This document shows, piece after piece, positions 1 through 10,091 of a DNA stretch of 64,000 nt. The stretch's first letter is position 1, and each line of letters opens with the position of its first letter. The stretch is from assembly GCA_023614405.1 (NCBI GenBank), contig CM042690.1, positions 663,160,802-663,224,801 on the forward strand. Reading direction: 5' to 3'. The position numbers were made by a program, and so were the translations under genes. Origin of the DNA: Avena insularis. Its lineage: Eukaryota > Streptophyta > Magnoliopsida > Poales > Poaceae. The notes under the pieces are model-generated. The model did not search any database, was not told the DNA's origin, and saw only the letters and a program-made list of their open reading frames with translations.

Positions 1-76
1 AACCTACACACTAAAACATGTCTAGATACACTCCTTTCACAAAGCTAAAACATCTTATATTTCTAAACGGAGGGAG
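1..76. mobile_element. Stowaway MITE, right part only
   Basis: The segment ends in ACGGAGGGAG followed by TA. This is the standard Stowaway terminal inverted repeat with its TA target duplication at 77-78. The body contains TGTCTAGATACA and AAAACATCTTATATTTCTAAA, as in Triticeae Stowaway elements. The left end lies before the window. It encodes nothing and would have been moved by a Tc1/mariner transposase in trans. Confidence 0.85.
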
Positions 77-108
77 TACATGCGAAGCGAGGGCTCGTGC
101 TGCCTTTC

Positions 109-212
109 CCGGTAGATGGCATGTCCTGAGACAGTGGTGGCAGCGCTGGGGATTTTGCCCTATCCGGTAGATGGCGTGTCCTGAGACAGTGGTGGTAGCG
201 CCGGGGATTTTT
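109..212. repeat. Imperfect 55-bp tandem repeat
   Basis: Two units starting with CCGGTAGATGGC are seen at 109-163 and 164-212. They share CGTGTCCTGAGACAGTGGTGG-type sequence with a few transitions, and the second unit is slightly shortened. No coding function is evident. Confidence 0.85.
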
Positions 213-430
213 GCATGCAGCGATGAAAGGCGAGGGCGAGAGACACACTTGAAACCGCGGCCTCGGAGGAGATACGTGGTGAGACGGGGTGTGGCCGGAA
301 ATCCGGCCGACGAAAGGGCCAAGATCTGCGCCAGATGGAGCCGTCTTGTCACATTGCACGGCCTCGGCTGCAGTCCACCACGTAGGCCCAGCCAACTGCG
401 CATAGACTCGTGTAGCATCCACTGTTGCAT

Positions 431-499
431 ACATGATCAGCCAGACTTGTCACGAATGCTGTGAGACAACGAACTAAAAACATGATCAACCAGACTTGT
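431..499. repeat. 20-bp direct repeat around a 29-bp A-ending insert
   Basis: ACATGATCAGCCAGACTTGT (431-450) and ACATGATCAACCAGACTTGT (480-499) differ at one base. They flank 29 bp that end in AAAA. This may be a target duplication around a tiny retroposon or a filler-DNA repair scar. Confidence 0.6.
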
Positions 500-505
500 T
501 GTGCT

Positions 506-724
506 TTTTTTGAAAGCATTATATATTAAGTTAGCAGGCCGCTTCATTAAAAACCTCTCAGTCCCCTTAGGTACCCTGGTGAGGAAAAGAGTGCGTCAAA
601 AAACCTGCTGCTTTGGGATCAGTACATAGTTACATCATTTGTGAGGAGCTCACGAATAAAGTCTGGCGGATCCTCCAACCAGGTGGTATGGGGTACCTCC
701 GCCTTACAAGCAAGCGTATGAGCT
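506..724 (-). mobile_element. 5'-truncated LINE 3' end
   Basis: Read on the minus strand this is a LINE 3' tail. It contains GGTTTTTAATGAAGCGGCCTG, then CTTAATATATAATGCTTTC and a terminal A run (T run at 506-511 on the plus strand). It is bounded by a 13-bp target duplication, GACTTGTTGTGCT (493-505) and GACTTGTCGTGCT (725-737), with one mismatch. Only about 219 bp was copied, which is typical of aborted target-primed reverse transcription. No coding sequence remains. The family is not identified. Confidence 0.75.
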
Positions 725-796
725 GACTTGTCGTGCTGGTCATATGAGGGCACGTGATTTTCTAGATCGGGAGAACGGTGAAACGTTTTTTTCCAC

Positions 797-986
797 TCGC
801 CAGTAGCACGGTGGGTAAATACCTCGAAACTGCAGGGGTAAAATCGTCTAAATAAAAGTGACGTACCATCAAGACCGTAAGCCTTTTAATATCGCCAGTG
901 GCACGGTGGGTAAATACCTCGAAACTGCAGGGGTAAAATCGTCTAAATAAAAGTGACGTACCATCAAGACCGTAAGCCTTTTAATA
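797..986. repeat. 95-bp tandem duplication at a Helitron 5' end
   Basis: Two 95-bp units, 797-891 and 892-986, differ at only one base that I can see (CAGTAGC versus CAGTGGC). The unit begins TCGCCAGT and ends CCTTTTAATA, and holds GGGGTAAAATCGTCTAAA, the subterminal motif shared with the other Helitrons here. Only the second copy runs on into the terminal GTATAGA, so H1 has a doubled 5' subterminus. Confidence 0.95.
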
Positions 987-1483
987 GTATAGATATACTA
1001 GCAGAGTGCCCGTGCGTTGCTACGGCTTACTTAATTTTTTACTACACATACAAATATAGTTTACATAAAAATTCACGTGAAAATAGCTACATAATATTCC
1101 AAGAAAATAGATTTTACTTTGCTATTATGGAAAGAAAGCTAATCTCCACAGCATACAACCCAACAATTATCATCTATATCAAATCGTCATCAGGCTCTCC
1201 GCCCCTCCCCTCCCGTGTTTCTTGCTCCACCAGATTCGGGCCGGCTGGCCCCTTCCCCTCTTCTCCGGCGCTCGCCGGCATTGAGTCTGGGTGAGGGACC
1301 CTCCCCTGTGTACAGAGTAGTCTAGGCTAGGTTTTTTGTGTGTATGCCTTGATGGCGACTGAGGGTAGGTCGGTGGTTATCTGCGACCAGCACCACCACG
1401 CCATGGGATTCCTCTTCTCTTCGTGCCTCGTCAGGCCAGGCCCTTCTCTGCTTGGAGATTCTTCTCTATGTGGTGGTGCTCCC

Positions 1484-3202
1484 TGTTGGAATTATGCCCT
1501 AGAGGCAATAATAAAGATGTTATTATTATAATTCTTGTTCATGATAAAGTTTATATTCCATGCTAGAATTGTATTAAGCGGAAACATTAATACTTGTGTG
1601 GTTTGTGAACAACACCGTGTCCCTAGTACGCCTCTATGGACTAGCTCATTGATCAATGATGGTTAAGGTTTCCTAACCATAGACATGAGTTGTCAATTGA
1701 TAATGAGATCATATCATTGGAGAATGATATGGTGGATAGACCCAAACTAAGCGAAGCATTTAGATCGTGTCTTTGTGTTCATCTTTGCGAAGCTTTTCCT
1801 ATGTCAAATATTGTATTCCTTAGACCATGAGATAATACAACTCCCTGGTATCGGAAGAAAGCTTTGAGGTCATCAAACGTCATCCTATGAGAGGGTGATC
1901 ATAAAGGTGTCTCTCAGGTGATCGGAAAGTATCTGTTGGGTTGTATGTATCGAGATGGAATTTGTCCCTCCCAAGTCGGAGAGATATACTTCGGGCCCAC
2001 TCGGTAATCGATATCAACGCCGCTTGCAAGCATGTGGTTAAGGAGTTAATCACAAAGTGATATCGGATTACGGAACGAGTAAAGTACTTCGTGACGAGAT
2101 TGAACTAGGTATGACGATACCGACGATCGAATCTCGGGCAAGTAAAATATCGCGAGACGAAGGGAATATATATATGGGATTGATTGAATCCTGGCATCGT
2201 GGTTCATCCGATATGATCATCGATGAATGTGGGAGTCAATATGGGTGCGGACCCGCTGTTGATTATTGATAGAAGATCATGTACGCATATTCTCGAACTC
2301 AGGTCACACACTTAACGTGTCTCGACGCTAGGATAGATTGGATACTTGGTTTATGAGTTTTTGTTCGGAGTCTCAGATGAGATCCGGGACATCACGAGAG
2401 GTTCCGGAGTGGTCCGGAGAATAAGATTCATATAAGGCAGTGCAGTTTTTGGAGTTCGGAATTGTTCCGGGTTAATCGGTATTGTACCGGAAGCTTCTAG
2501 AACCTTCCGGAAGGGGGCCAACGTGGTCCCACCTTCCGGGAGGGGGCATGGGCCTATGAGGGAGTGTCCTGGCCGCATTGGTCCAGGGGCACAAGGCCCC
2601 ATAGGGCCCAGCCGATCCTAGAGAGTTTAAATCGTTTAAACTAGAGATAAGATAAGATAGGATTTCTAGATAAGGGAGAGTTTAAATTGTTTAAACTAGA
2701 GATAAGCTTGGAGGAGAGGCTAGGGCTGGCCGCACCCTCCTCTATATATAGAGGGCTGGTGCGCCCCCTCTCATACCCCCACACACCTTCCTCCAAACCC
2801 TAGTAGCCCTGCTGCCTTCCTCTCTCCCTCCCGACTGTTTGTAGGCGAAGCCCTGCTGCAGAAATTCTCCACCATATACACCGCGCTGTCGTGTTGTAGA
2901 TACAATCCATCTCTCCACCATACTTGCTGGTCCGAGGAAGGAGGAGACGTCGAGGTGCTGCACGTGTGCATCTCACGGAGGCACCGCCACTTGTGGTGCT
3001 AGATCGGATCGGATCGCGAGGAGGGGAAGGGAGTACGACTACATCACCCACGTTCCGACGAACGTTCCGCTGTGCGAATCTTTAAGGGTATGAAGATCTA
3101 ATCCAATCGCTCTCGTTGTTTGCATCTCCTAGATTAGATCTTGGCTTTCCTTCTGTTCGCTTCCGTAGAAAATTTTGATTTACTATGATGCGAAACCCTT
3201 CA
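1484..3202 (+). repeat. Angela-type 5' LTR
   Basis: The LTR is 1719 bp, TG...CA bounded, and matches 8387-10091. A TATA-like TATATATAGAGGGCT at 2743-2757 probably starts transcription, since it is followed by a leader that continues past the LTR. The central part contains CACTCGGTAATCGATATC and several short inverted motifs. It differs from the 3' LTR by substitutions and many short indels. Confidence 0.92.
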
Positions 3203-3203
3203 G

Positions 3204-3215
3204 TGGTATCAGAGC
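3204..3215 (+). other. Primer-binding site, tRNA-iMet type
   Basis: TGGTATCAGAGC lies two bases downstream of the 5' LTR. This is the usual plant Copia site complementary to the 3' end of initiator tRNA-Met and it is intact here. Confidence 0.95.
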
Positions 3216-4420
3216 TAGATCTATGCGTAGATGTGATTCACGAGTAGAACGCAACATGGTTGTTGCGGGCGTTGATGTTTTCTGTTGCAAGCCTCTTGTT
3301 TGTGTTCTTCTTATGACGCGGGATAGTGAGATTGAAGCGGTCCAGGCCAACCTTACGCGACGTCGTTCACGAGACCGGCTCCGCACTTGACGTGTGGCTT
3401 GTACCATACATGCGGCTGGTGGATGTCAGTTTCTCTCACTATAGTTGTCATGGGATTAACACCGGAATTTGGCAACCATAATATCACCGTTGTGGCTTTC
3501 CGTAGGTAAGAATCGTTCTTAGCATCTACTCCCATAAGCCACGTAAAACATGCAACAACAAAGTAGAGGCGTCTAACTTGTTTTTGCAGGGAGTGTTTTC
3601 TGTGATATGGTATGGCCCAAGATGTGATGTGTATATTGTATGCGATGATCATGTTTTGTAATGTTTCACGACTTGCATGTCGATGAGTACACAACCGGCA
3701 GGAGCCATATGGTTGTCTTTATAATTGTGTATGACCTGCGAGTCAACTTCTTATACGCCATGTAATAGCTTTACTTTATCGCTAAGTAGTTAGCAATAGT
3801 TGTAGTTGCTATTCGTGGTGGAGGCAATCATGGTGAAGTGATGGAGATCATGCGGAGCACAAGATGGAGATCATTGCGCGAAGATTGGCTATACCATGTC
3901 ACATAAAGTTATATGCATGTGATGTTTATCCTTTTATGTATCTTATTATGCTTAGATCGCGACGGTAGCATTATAAGATGATTCCTCACTTAAAGATCAA
4001 GATAAAAGCTGTGTTCTCCCCAAGTATGCACCGCTATGAAAGTTAACGTGTCCAAGCATCACGTGATGATCGGGTGCTATAGACTATACGCCACATACAA
4101 CGGGTGCAAGCCAGTTTTGCACACGCGTAAATACTTGGGTCTAACTTCACGAGCCTAGCATGTATAGACTTGGCCTATTAACACAAGAACCGAAAGGTTA
4201 AGCATGAGTCATATGAATGATATGATCGACACTTCGTTGTCCACCATTGAAACCACATCTCTTCTCGTGAAGATCGGATTAGGTGTGGTGAATTTGGATC
4301 GTGTTCACTAAACAAATTGAGGGATGTTGAATTTAGTGGGAGTTCATCTAGTAATTTGATTAAGTTGAACTATTTATCATGAACATAGTCTAAATTGTAC
4401 TTGCAAATACTGTAGATCCA
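3216..4420 (+). other. Angela-type untranslated leader
   Basis: About 1.2 kb separates the primer-binding site from the gag start. I see no conserved reading frame. A long leader with packaging signals is normal in the BARE1/Angela group. Short ORFs here (for example 3175-3390) are not protein-like. Confidence 0.7.
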
Positions 4421-5250
4421 ATGGCCAAGTCCAACTTCAACTTCAACGTTTTTTGAGAAAGAAAAGCTTAGAAACAATGGGTCTAACTTCACCAACTGGT
4501 TCCGCAATCTAAGAATCATTCTCATGCGGCGGACAAAGGACTATGTCCTTAAGAAAGCGTTAGGTAACCCCCCTGCTGCAACTACGCCGGCTGATGAGAA
4601 AGCTGTCTATCAGTCGCGCAAGGATGATTATGGTGTGATTAAGAGCACCATGTTGTTTGCTATGGAACCGGAACTTCAAAATCGTTTTGAAAACTATCCC
4701 GGCCCTTTGAGATTCTCGAGGAGCTGAAAACCATGTTTTGACTCAGGCCCGCTCGAGAGATATGAGATCTCCGAGAAGTTCTTTAACCGCAAGATGGAGG
4801 AAGGAGTTCCGTTAGTGAGCACGCCATTAAGATGTCGGGCTACACTCAACGCCTTGAGCAACCGGACTGCAAGATTCCAGAGGAGCTCAAGATTGATGTG
4901 GTTCGCAATCACTCCTCCCAGCTACAAAAGTTTTGTAGTGACTCATAATCAGATTGGTTCCATCGATACGATCACCGAGCTCTTCAAAGCTGAAGGCTGC
5001 GGAGGTGGACATCAAGAAGGATAATCATGTGTTGATGGTCAACAATCCCTCCTTCAAGAAAGGTAAAGGTGCAAAGAAGCCCTTCAAGAAAGGCGGCGCA
5101 AGCGCTGTTGCCCTACGAGAAGAAGCTCAAGTCTGGTCCCAAGCCGGACACCAGTGCTTCTATTGCAGGACAAGGGTCCTTTGGAAGCAGAATCCAAGTC
5201 AAGTACTTAGCGGACAAGAAGGCTGGCACCATCAAAGGTATATTTGATAT
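4421..5250 (+). pseudogene. gag: Copia gag, frameshifted
   Basis: The start is the ATG at 4421 (MAKSNFNFNV). A one-base loss in the T run near 4452 puts TGA in frame. The frame recovered at 4524 reads MRRTKDYVLKKALGNPP and continues to FENYPG, where another indel near 4700 breaks it. A basic tract is seen around 5060-5100. Near 5150-5185 the CFYC half of a CCHC zinc knuckle is visible, but the remainder is shifted out of frame. Gag would form the virus-like particle. At least three frameshifts make this a dead copy that could only be mobilised with Gag supplied in trans. Confidence 0.85.
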
Positions 5251-5825
5251 ACATGTTATTGATGTTTTCCTCACTAGCCCTTGTTGTAGTGCCCGGGTAT
5301 TTGATCATCGTTAAGTTGCTAATATTTGTAACTCAAACAGAGCTACGGAATAGACGGCTGACTGCGAGGATGAGGTGACGACGGCGTTGTAACGGATCAA
5401 GAGTTGATGTGATGGCGTTTACGCTCTCCTTAGTTTTACCTTCGGGATTAGTTTTAAACCTTAATAAATGTTATTATGTGCCTGCGTTGAGCATGAACAT
5501 TATTTCTGGATCGTGTTTATTGCAAGACGGTTATTCATTTAAATCGGAGAATAATGGTTGTTCTATTTATATGAGTAACATCTTTTATGGTCATGCACCT
5601 CTTGTGAATGGTTTATTTCTTCTAAATCTCGAAAGGGATGAAACACACATCCATAACATTGAGGCTAAGAGATGCAAAGTAGATAGTGATAATACTACTT
5701 ATTTGTGGCACCGCGTCAGGTCATATTGGTGTAAAGCGCATGAAGAAACTCCATTCGATGGACTTTTTGATCTCTTGATTTTGAATCATTTGACACATGC
5801 GAACCATGCCTCATGGGCAAGATGA
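5251..5825 (+). pseudogene. pol: Copia pol N-terminal part: protease remnant and GAG-pre-integrase
   Basis: The protease start is damaged: near 5265-5310 the frame reads DVFLTSPCCSARVFDHR where the aspartic protease DTG/DSG motif would be expected, then TAA. The open frame at 5409-5825 carries the protease C-terminal region and the GAG-pre-integrase domain (KCYYVPALSMNIISGSCLLQ, then YLWH near 5703-5714). The histidine-cysteine zinc site of the integrase N-terminus is broken after LWH by a frameshift. It overlaps the integrase frame by 29 bp in another phase, which is decay and not programmed frameshifting. Confidence 0.8.
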
Positions 5826-7062
5826 TCAAAACCCGTTCTCCGGTATGATGGAGCGAGCAACGGACTTGTTGGAAATCATACATACCGATGTATGCGGACC
5901 GATGAGTGTTTCGACGCGCGGTGGATATCGCTATTTTCTCACTTTTACCGATGACTTGAGTAGATATGGGTATATCTATTTAATGAAACATAAATCTGAA
6001 ACGTTTGAAAAGTTCAAAGAATTTCAGAATGAAGTGGAGAACCATCGTAATAGAAAGATTAAGTTTCTACGATCCGATCGTGGGGGCGAATATTTGAGTT
6101 ATGATTTTCTCACGCATCTCAAAGCAAGTGGAATCGTTTCGCAACTCACGCCACCCGGAACACCACAGCGCAATGGTGTGTCTGAATGCCGGAATCGAAC
6201 CCTATTAGATATGGTCCGATCGATGATGTCTCTTACTGATTTGCCGTTATCATTTTGGGGTTATGCATTAGAAACCGCTGCATTCACTTTAAATAGGGCT
6301 CCATCTAAATCCGTTGAGACGACACCGTATGAACTGTGGTTTGGTGCTAAACCTAAGTTGTCGTTTCTTAAAGTTTGGGGATGCGAAGCTTACGTCAAGA
6401 AGTTGATGCCGGACAAGCTCGAACCCAAAGCGGAGAAGTGCGTCTTCATAGGATACCCCAAGGAAACTATTGGGTATACCTTCTATCACAGAACCGAAGG
6501 CAAAGTGTTTGTCGCAAAGAACTGTTCCTTTCTTGAGAAGGAGTTTCTCTCGAAAGAAGTGAGTGGGAGGAAAGTAGAGCTTGACGAGGTTATTGAACCT
6601 TCTCTTGAATTGGAGAGTAGCGCAGCACCTGAAATTGTTCCAGTGCCGCCTGCACCAACAATAGAGGAAGCTAATGACAAGGATCATGAAGCTTCGGACG
6701 ATGCTGCTACTGAACGTCGCAGGTCGACAAGGTCGCGTGCCCCTCCTGAGTGGTACGGCAACCCTGTCTTGACTGTCTTATTAGTAGAAGACAGCGAACC
6801 TACGAACTATGAGGAAGCGATGATGAGCCCAGACTCTGAGAAATGGCTAGAAGCCATGAAATCCGAATTGGGATCCATGAGCGAAAACCAAGTATGGACT
6901 TTGGTGGACCCTCCTAGCGTAGAAAGGCCGTTGAGTGCAAATGGATCTTCAAGAAGAAAACGGACACGGATGGTAATGTTACCGTCTATAAAGCACGGCT
7001 TGTTGCGAAAGGTTTTCGACAAGTTCAAGGTGTTGACTACGATGAGACTTTCTCTCCCGTAG
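5797..7062 (+). pseudogene. pol: Copia integrase core, largest open frame of the element
   Basis: This is a 421-codon open frame. The integrase catalytic triad is complete: D31 (HTDVCGP), D94 (LRSDRGGEY) and E130 (GVSECRNR), with exactly 35 residues between D94 and E130 (D,D35E). Downstream come the GKK-type C-terminal region and an acidic, serine-rich linker (about residues 270-310) before the reverse transcriptase entry (NYEEAMMSPDSEKWLEAMKS). A frameshift near 6920 sends the last 45 codons out of phase (NGSSRRKRTRMV). Integrase would join the cDNA ends to chromosomal DNA. The domain looks intact, but no complete polyprotein leads into it. Confidence 0.88.
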
Positions 7063-7682
7063 CGATGTTTAAGTCCATTCGGATTTTATTAGCAATTGCT
7101 GCATTTCATGATTATGAAATATGGCAAATGGATGTCAAGACTGCTTTCCTCAATGGCAACATTGATGAAGAGTTGTATATGATGCAACCCGAAGGTTTTG
7201 TCGATCCTAAGGATGCTGATAAAGTATGCAAACTTCAGCGTTCCATTTATGGACTAAAGCAAGCGTCTCGGAGTTGGAACCTTCGTTTTGATCAAGTGAT
7301 CAAGAGCTTTGGATTTGTTCCAAATTGCTACGAAGCTTGCATCTACAAGAAAGTGAGTGGGAGCTCGGTGACGTTTCTGGTACTATATGTGGATGACATA
7401 TTGATTATTGGAAATGACATCAACATGCTTAACGAAGTGAAGAGTTATTTGAACAAGTGTTTTTCAATGAAAGACCTAGGTGAAGCTGCTTATATATTGG
7501 GCATCAAAATCTATAGAGATAGACAAAGACGCCCGATAGCTTTAAGTCAGAGTACATACCTAGACAAAGTTCTGAAAAGGTTCAGAATGGATAAGGCATT
7601 GAAAGGTTCAAAGGCCTATGTTGTCAGTAAGATATTGAGCAAGGCTCGTGTCCATTCTACGGTAAATGATAGGAAGCTATGA
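6925..7682 (+). pseudogene. pol: Copia reverse transcriptase
   Basis: After the frameshift near 6920, the reverse transcriptase continues in the next phase without a stop through 7682. From the first ATG (7065) the frame gives 205 codons. Visible motifs are QMDVKTAFLNG (first catalytic Asp, residue 23 of that frame), LQRSIYGLKQASRSW, and LYVDDILI with the catalytic YVDD at residues 108-111. The C-terminal part decays after KVLKRFRMDKALKGSK, where the expected text is replaced by shifted sequence ending in TGA at 7682. The family is Copia (RVT_2). Confidence 0.9.
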
Positions 7683-8358
7683 GCAAAGTGCCTTATGCCT
7701 CGGCCATAGGTTCCATCATGTATGCCATGTGTACTAGACCGGATGTGTTCAATGCTCTTAGTTTGACGAGCAGATATCAAAGTGATCCAGAGTGGAACAT
7801 CGACAGCCGTGAAGAACATCCTAAGGTACCTAAATAGGACTAAAGAAATGTTCTTAGTCTATGGGTGATGAACAACTCGTCGTAAAGGTTACGTCGATGC
7901 TAGTTTTACTAATCGACAAGGATGATGCTAAATCTCGACAGGATACGTGTATATTTTGAATGGAGGAGCTGTGAGCTGGAGAAGCTGCAAGCAAAGCGTG
8001 GTCGCGGGATCTATGAGAAGCGGAATACATGGCTGCTGCAGGTCAAGTTAAGGAGTTTGGATCAGAAACTTCATCCGAGCTTGGCGTGGTTCCAAGTGCA
8101 TTGGACCCACTGGAGATATTGTGTGACAACACCGGCGCCATAGCACTCGCTAAGGAACCAAGATATCATCCAAAGACCAAGCATATCAACCGCAAGTTTC
8201 ATATAATCCGAGATTATATAGCAGATGGAGATCTAAAGATCAGCAAAGTACATACAGATCTGAATGTCGCAGATCCATTGACTAAACCTCTTCCACGTGT
8301 AAAACATGATCAGCACCTCAGTGCCATGGGTGTGAGATTGTTGCCAAATGTAAACTAG
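7678..8358 (+). pseudogene. pol: Copia RNase H remnant
   Basis: The segment begins in another frame with SKVPYASAIGSIMYAMCTRPD-like sequence (7681-7740). It is broken by a TAG near 7836 and by further indels at 7860-8030. The last open frame (8029-8358) has the RNase H terminal pieces CDNTGAIALAKEP, KHINRKFHIIRDYI and NVADPLTKPLP, then a stop just before the polypurine tract. The enzyme would degrade RNA in RNA:DNA hybrids. It is non-functional here. Confidence 0.85.
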
Positions 8359-8370
8359 ATTATTGACTCT

Positions 8371-8386
8371 AGTGCAAGTGGGAGAC
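8371..8386 (+). other. Polypurine tract
   Basis: AGTGCAAGTGGGAGAC lies immediately before the 3' LTR. This is the usual plus-strand priming tract of Angela/BARE-type Copia elements. Confidence 0.9.
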
Positions 8387-10091
8387 TGTTGGAATTATGC
8401 CCTAGAGGCAATAATAAAGATGTTATTATTATAATTCTTGTTCATGATAAAGTTTATATTCCATGCTAGAATTGTATTAAGCGGAAACATTAATACTTGT
8501 GTGGTTTGTGAACAACACCGTGTCCCTAGTACGCCTCTATGGACTAGCTCATTGATCAATGATGGTTAAGGTTTCCTAACCATAGACATGAGTTGTCAAT
8601 TGATAATGAGATCATATCATTGGAGAATGATATGGTGGATAGACCCAAACTAAGCGAAGCATTTAGATCGTGTCTTTGTGTTCATCTTTGCGAAGCTTTT
8701 CCTATGTCAAATATTGTATTCCTTAGACCATGAGATAATACAACTCCCTGGTATCGGAAGAAAGCTTTGAGGTCATCAAACGTCATCCTATGAGAGGGTG
8801 ATCATAAAGGTGTCTCTCGGTGATCGGAAGAAAGTCATTGGGTTGTATGTATCGAGATGGAATTTGTCCCTCCCAAGTCGGAGAGATATACTTGGGCCCT
8901 CGTAATCGATATCAACGCCGCTTGCAAGCATGTGGTTAAGGAGTTAATCACAAAGTGATATCGGATTACGGAATGAGTAAAGTATTTTGTCGTGAACGAG
9001 ATTGAACTAGGTATGACGATACCGACGATCAATCTCGGCAAGTAAAATATCGCGAGACGAAGGGAATATATATATGGGATTGATTGAATCCTGGCATCGT
9101 GGTTCATCCGATATGATCATCGATGAATGTGTGGGAGTCAATATGGGTGCCTGCACCCGCTGTTGATTATTGATAGAAGATCATGTCTGCATATTCTCGA
9201 ACCCGCAGGGTCACACACTTAACGTGTCTCGACGCTAGGATAGATTGGATACTTGGTTTATGAGTTTTTGTTCGGAGTCTCGGATGAGATCCGGGACATC
9301 ACGAGAGGTTCTGGAGTGGTCCGGAGAATAAGATTCATATAAGGCAGTGCAGTTTTGGAGTTGAATTGTTAAAGTTAATCGGTATTGTCAAAGCTTCTAG
9401 AACCTTCGGAAGGGGCCAACGTGGTCCCACCTTCCGGGAGGCATGGGCCTATGAGTGTCCTGGCCGCATTGGGCCAGGGGCACAAGGCCCCATAGGGCCC
9501 AGCCGATCCTAGAGAGTTTAAATCGTTTAAACTAGAGATAAGATAAGATAGGATTTCTAGATAAGGGAGAGTTTAAATTGTTTAAACTAGAGATAAGCTT
9601 GGAGGAGAGGCTAGGGATGGCCGCACCCCCCTCTATATATAGAGGGCTGGTGCACCCCCTCTCATACCCCCACACACACCTTCCTCCAAACCCTAGTAGC
9701 CCTGCTGCCTTCCTCTCTCCCTCCCGACTGTTTGTAGGCGAAGCCCTGCTGCAGAAATTCTCCACCATATACACCGCGCTGTCGTGTTGTACATCCAATC
9801 CATCTCTCCACCATACTTGCTAGTCCGAGGAAGGAGGAGACGTCGAGGTGCTGCACGTGTGCATCTCACGGAAGCACCGCCACTTGTGGTGCTAGATCGG
9901 ATCGGATCGCGAGGAGGGGAAGGGAGTACGACTACATCACCCACGTTCACCAGGCGTTCTGTCTGAATCTTCAAGGGTATGAAGATCTAATCCAATCTCT
10001 CTCGTTGTTTGCATCTCCTAGATTAGATCTTGGCTTTCCTTCTGTTCGCTTCCGTAGAAAATTTTGATTTACTATGCTGCGAAACCCTTCA
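8387..10091 (+). repeat. Angela-type 3' LTR
   Basis: The 1705-bp copy of 1484-3202 starts TGTTGGAATTATG and ends AAACCCTTCA. Relative to the 5' LTR it has many small gaps concentrated at C/G runs (for example GAACCTTCGG against GAACCTTCCGG, and GGGCCCTCG against GGGCCCACTCGG). Confidence 0.93.

Larger units (their letters stand above)
77..993 (-). mobile_element. Helitron H1, 5' terminal part
   Basis: The right end AATAGTATAGA (985-993) is the reverse complement of the grass Helitron 5' end (TCTMTAYTA). It is followed by TATA and then by the CTAG 3' end of the next Helitron at 998. The 3' end of H1 is not visible and probably lies left of the window, so the assignment of 77-796 to H1 is inference. 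Like its neighbours it has a GC-rich core (about 80-430) and the shared 5' subterminal motif GGGGTAAAATCGTCTAAA. It contains a LINE fragment and a duplicated end. No Rep/helicase is encoded. Confidence 0.6.
1484..10091 (+). mobile_element. Angela/BARE1-type Copia retrotransposon, full length
   Basis: The element starts TGTTGGAATTATGCCCTAGA and ends AAACCCTTCA, with 5-bp target duplications CTCCC at 1479-1483 and 10092-10096. The order is 5' LTR, primer-binding site, leader, gag, protease, integrase, reverse transcriptase, RNase H, polypurine tract, 3' LTR, which is the Copia order (integrase before reverse transcriptase). The length of 8608 bp and LTRs of about 1.7 kb fit the Angela/WIS/BARE1 group. 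All reading frames carry frameshifts or stops, so it is not autonomous now. It was inserted into a retroposon that itself sits in Helitron H2. Confidence 0.93.

Noticed and set aside
3204..3215. TGGTATCAGAGC as part of a tRNA gene
   Set aside because: It is complementary to the tRNA 3' end and lies beside an LTR; no cloverleaf surrounds it.
5797..5825. 29-bp overlap of two pol frames as programmed frameshifting
   Set aside because: Copia elements of this type use one gag-pol frame, and several unrelated shifts occur elsewhere, so this is decay.
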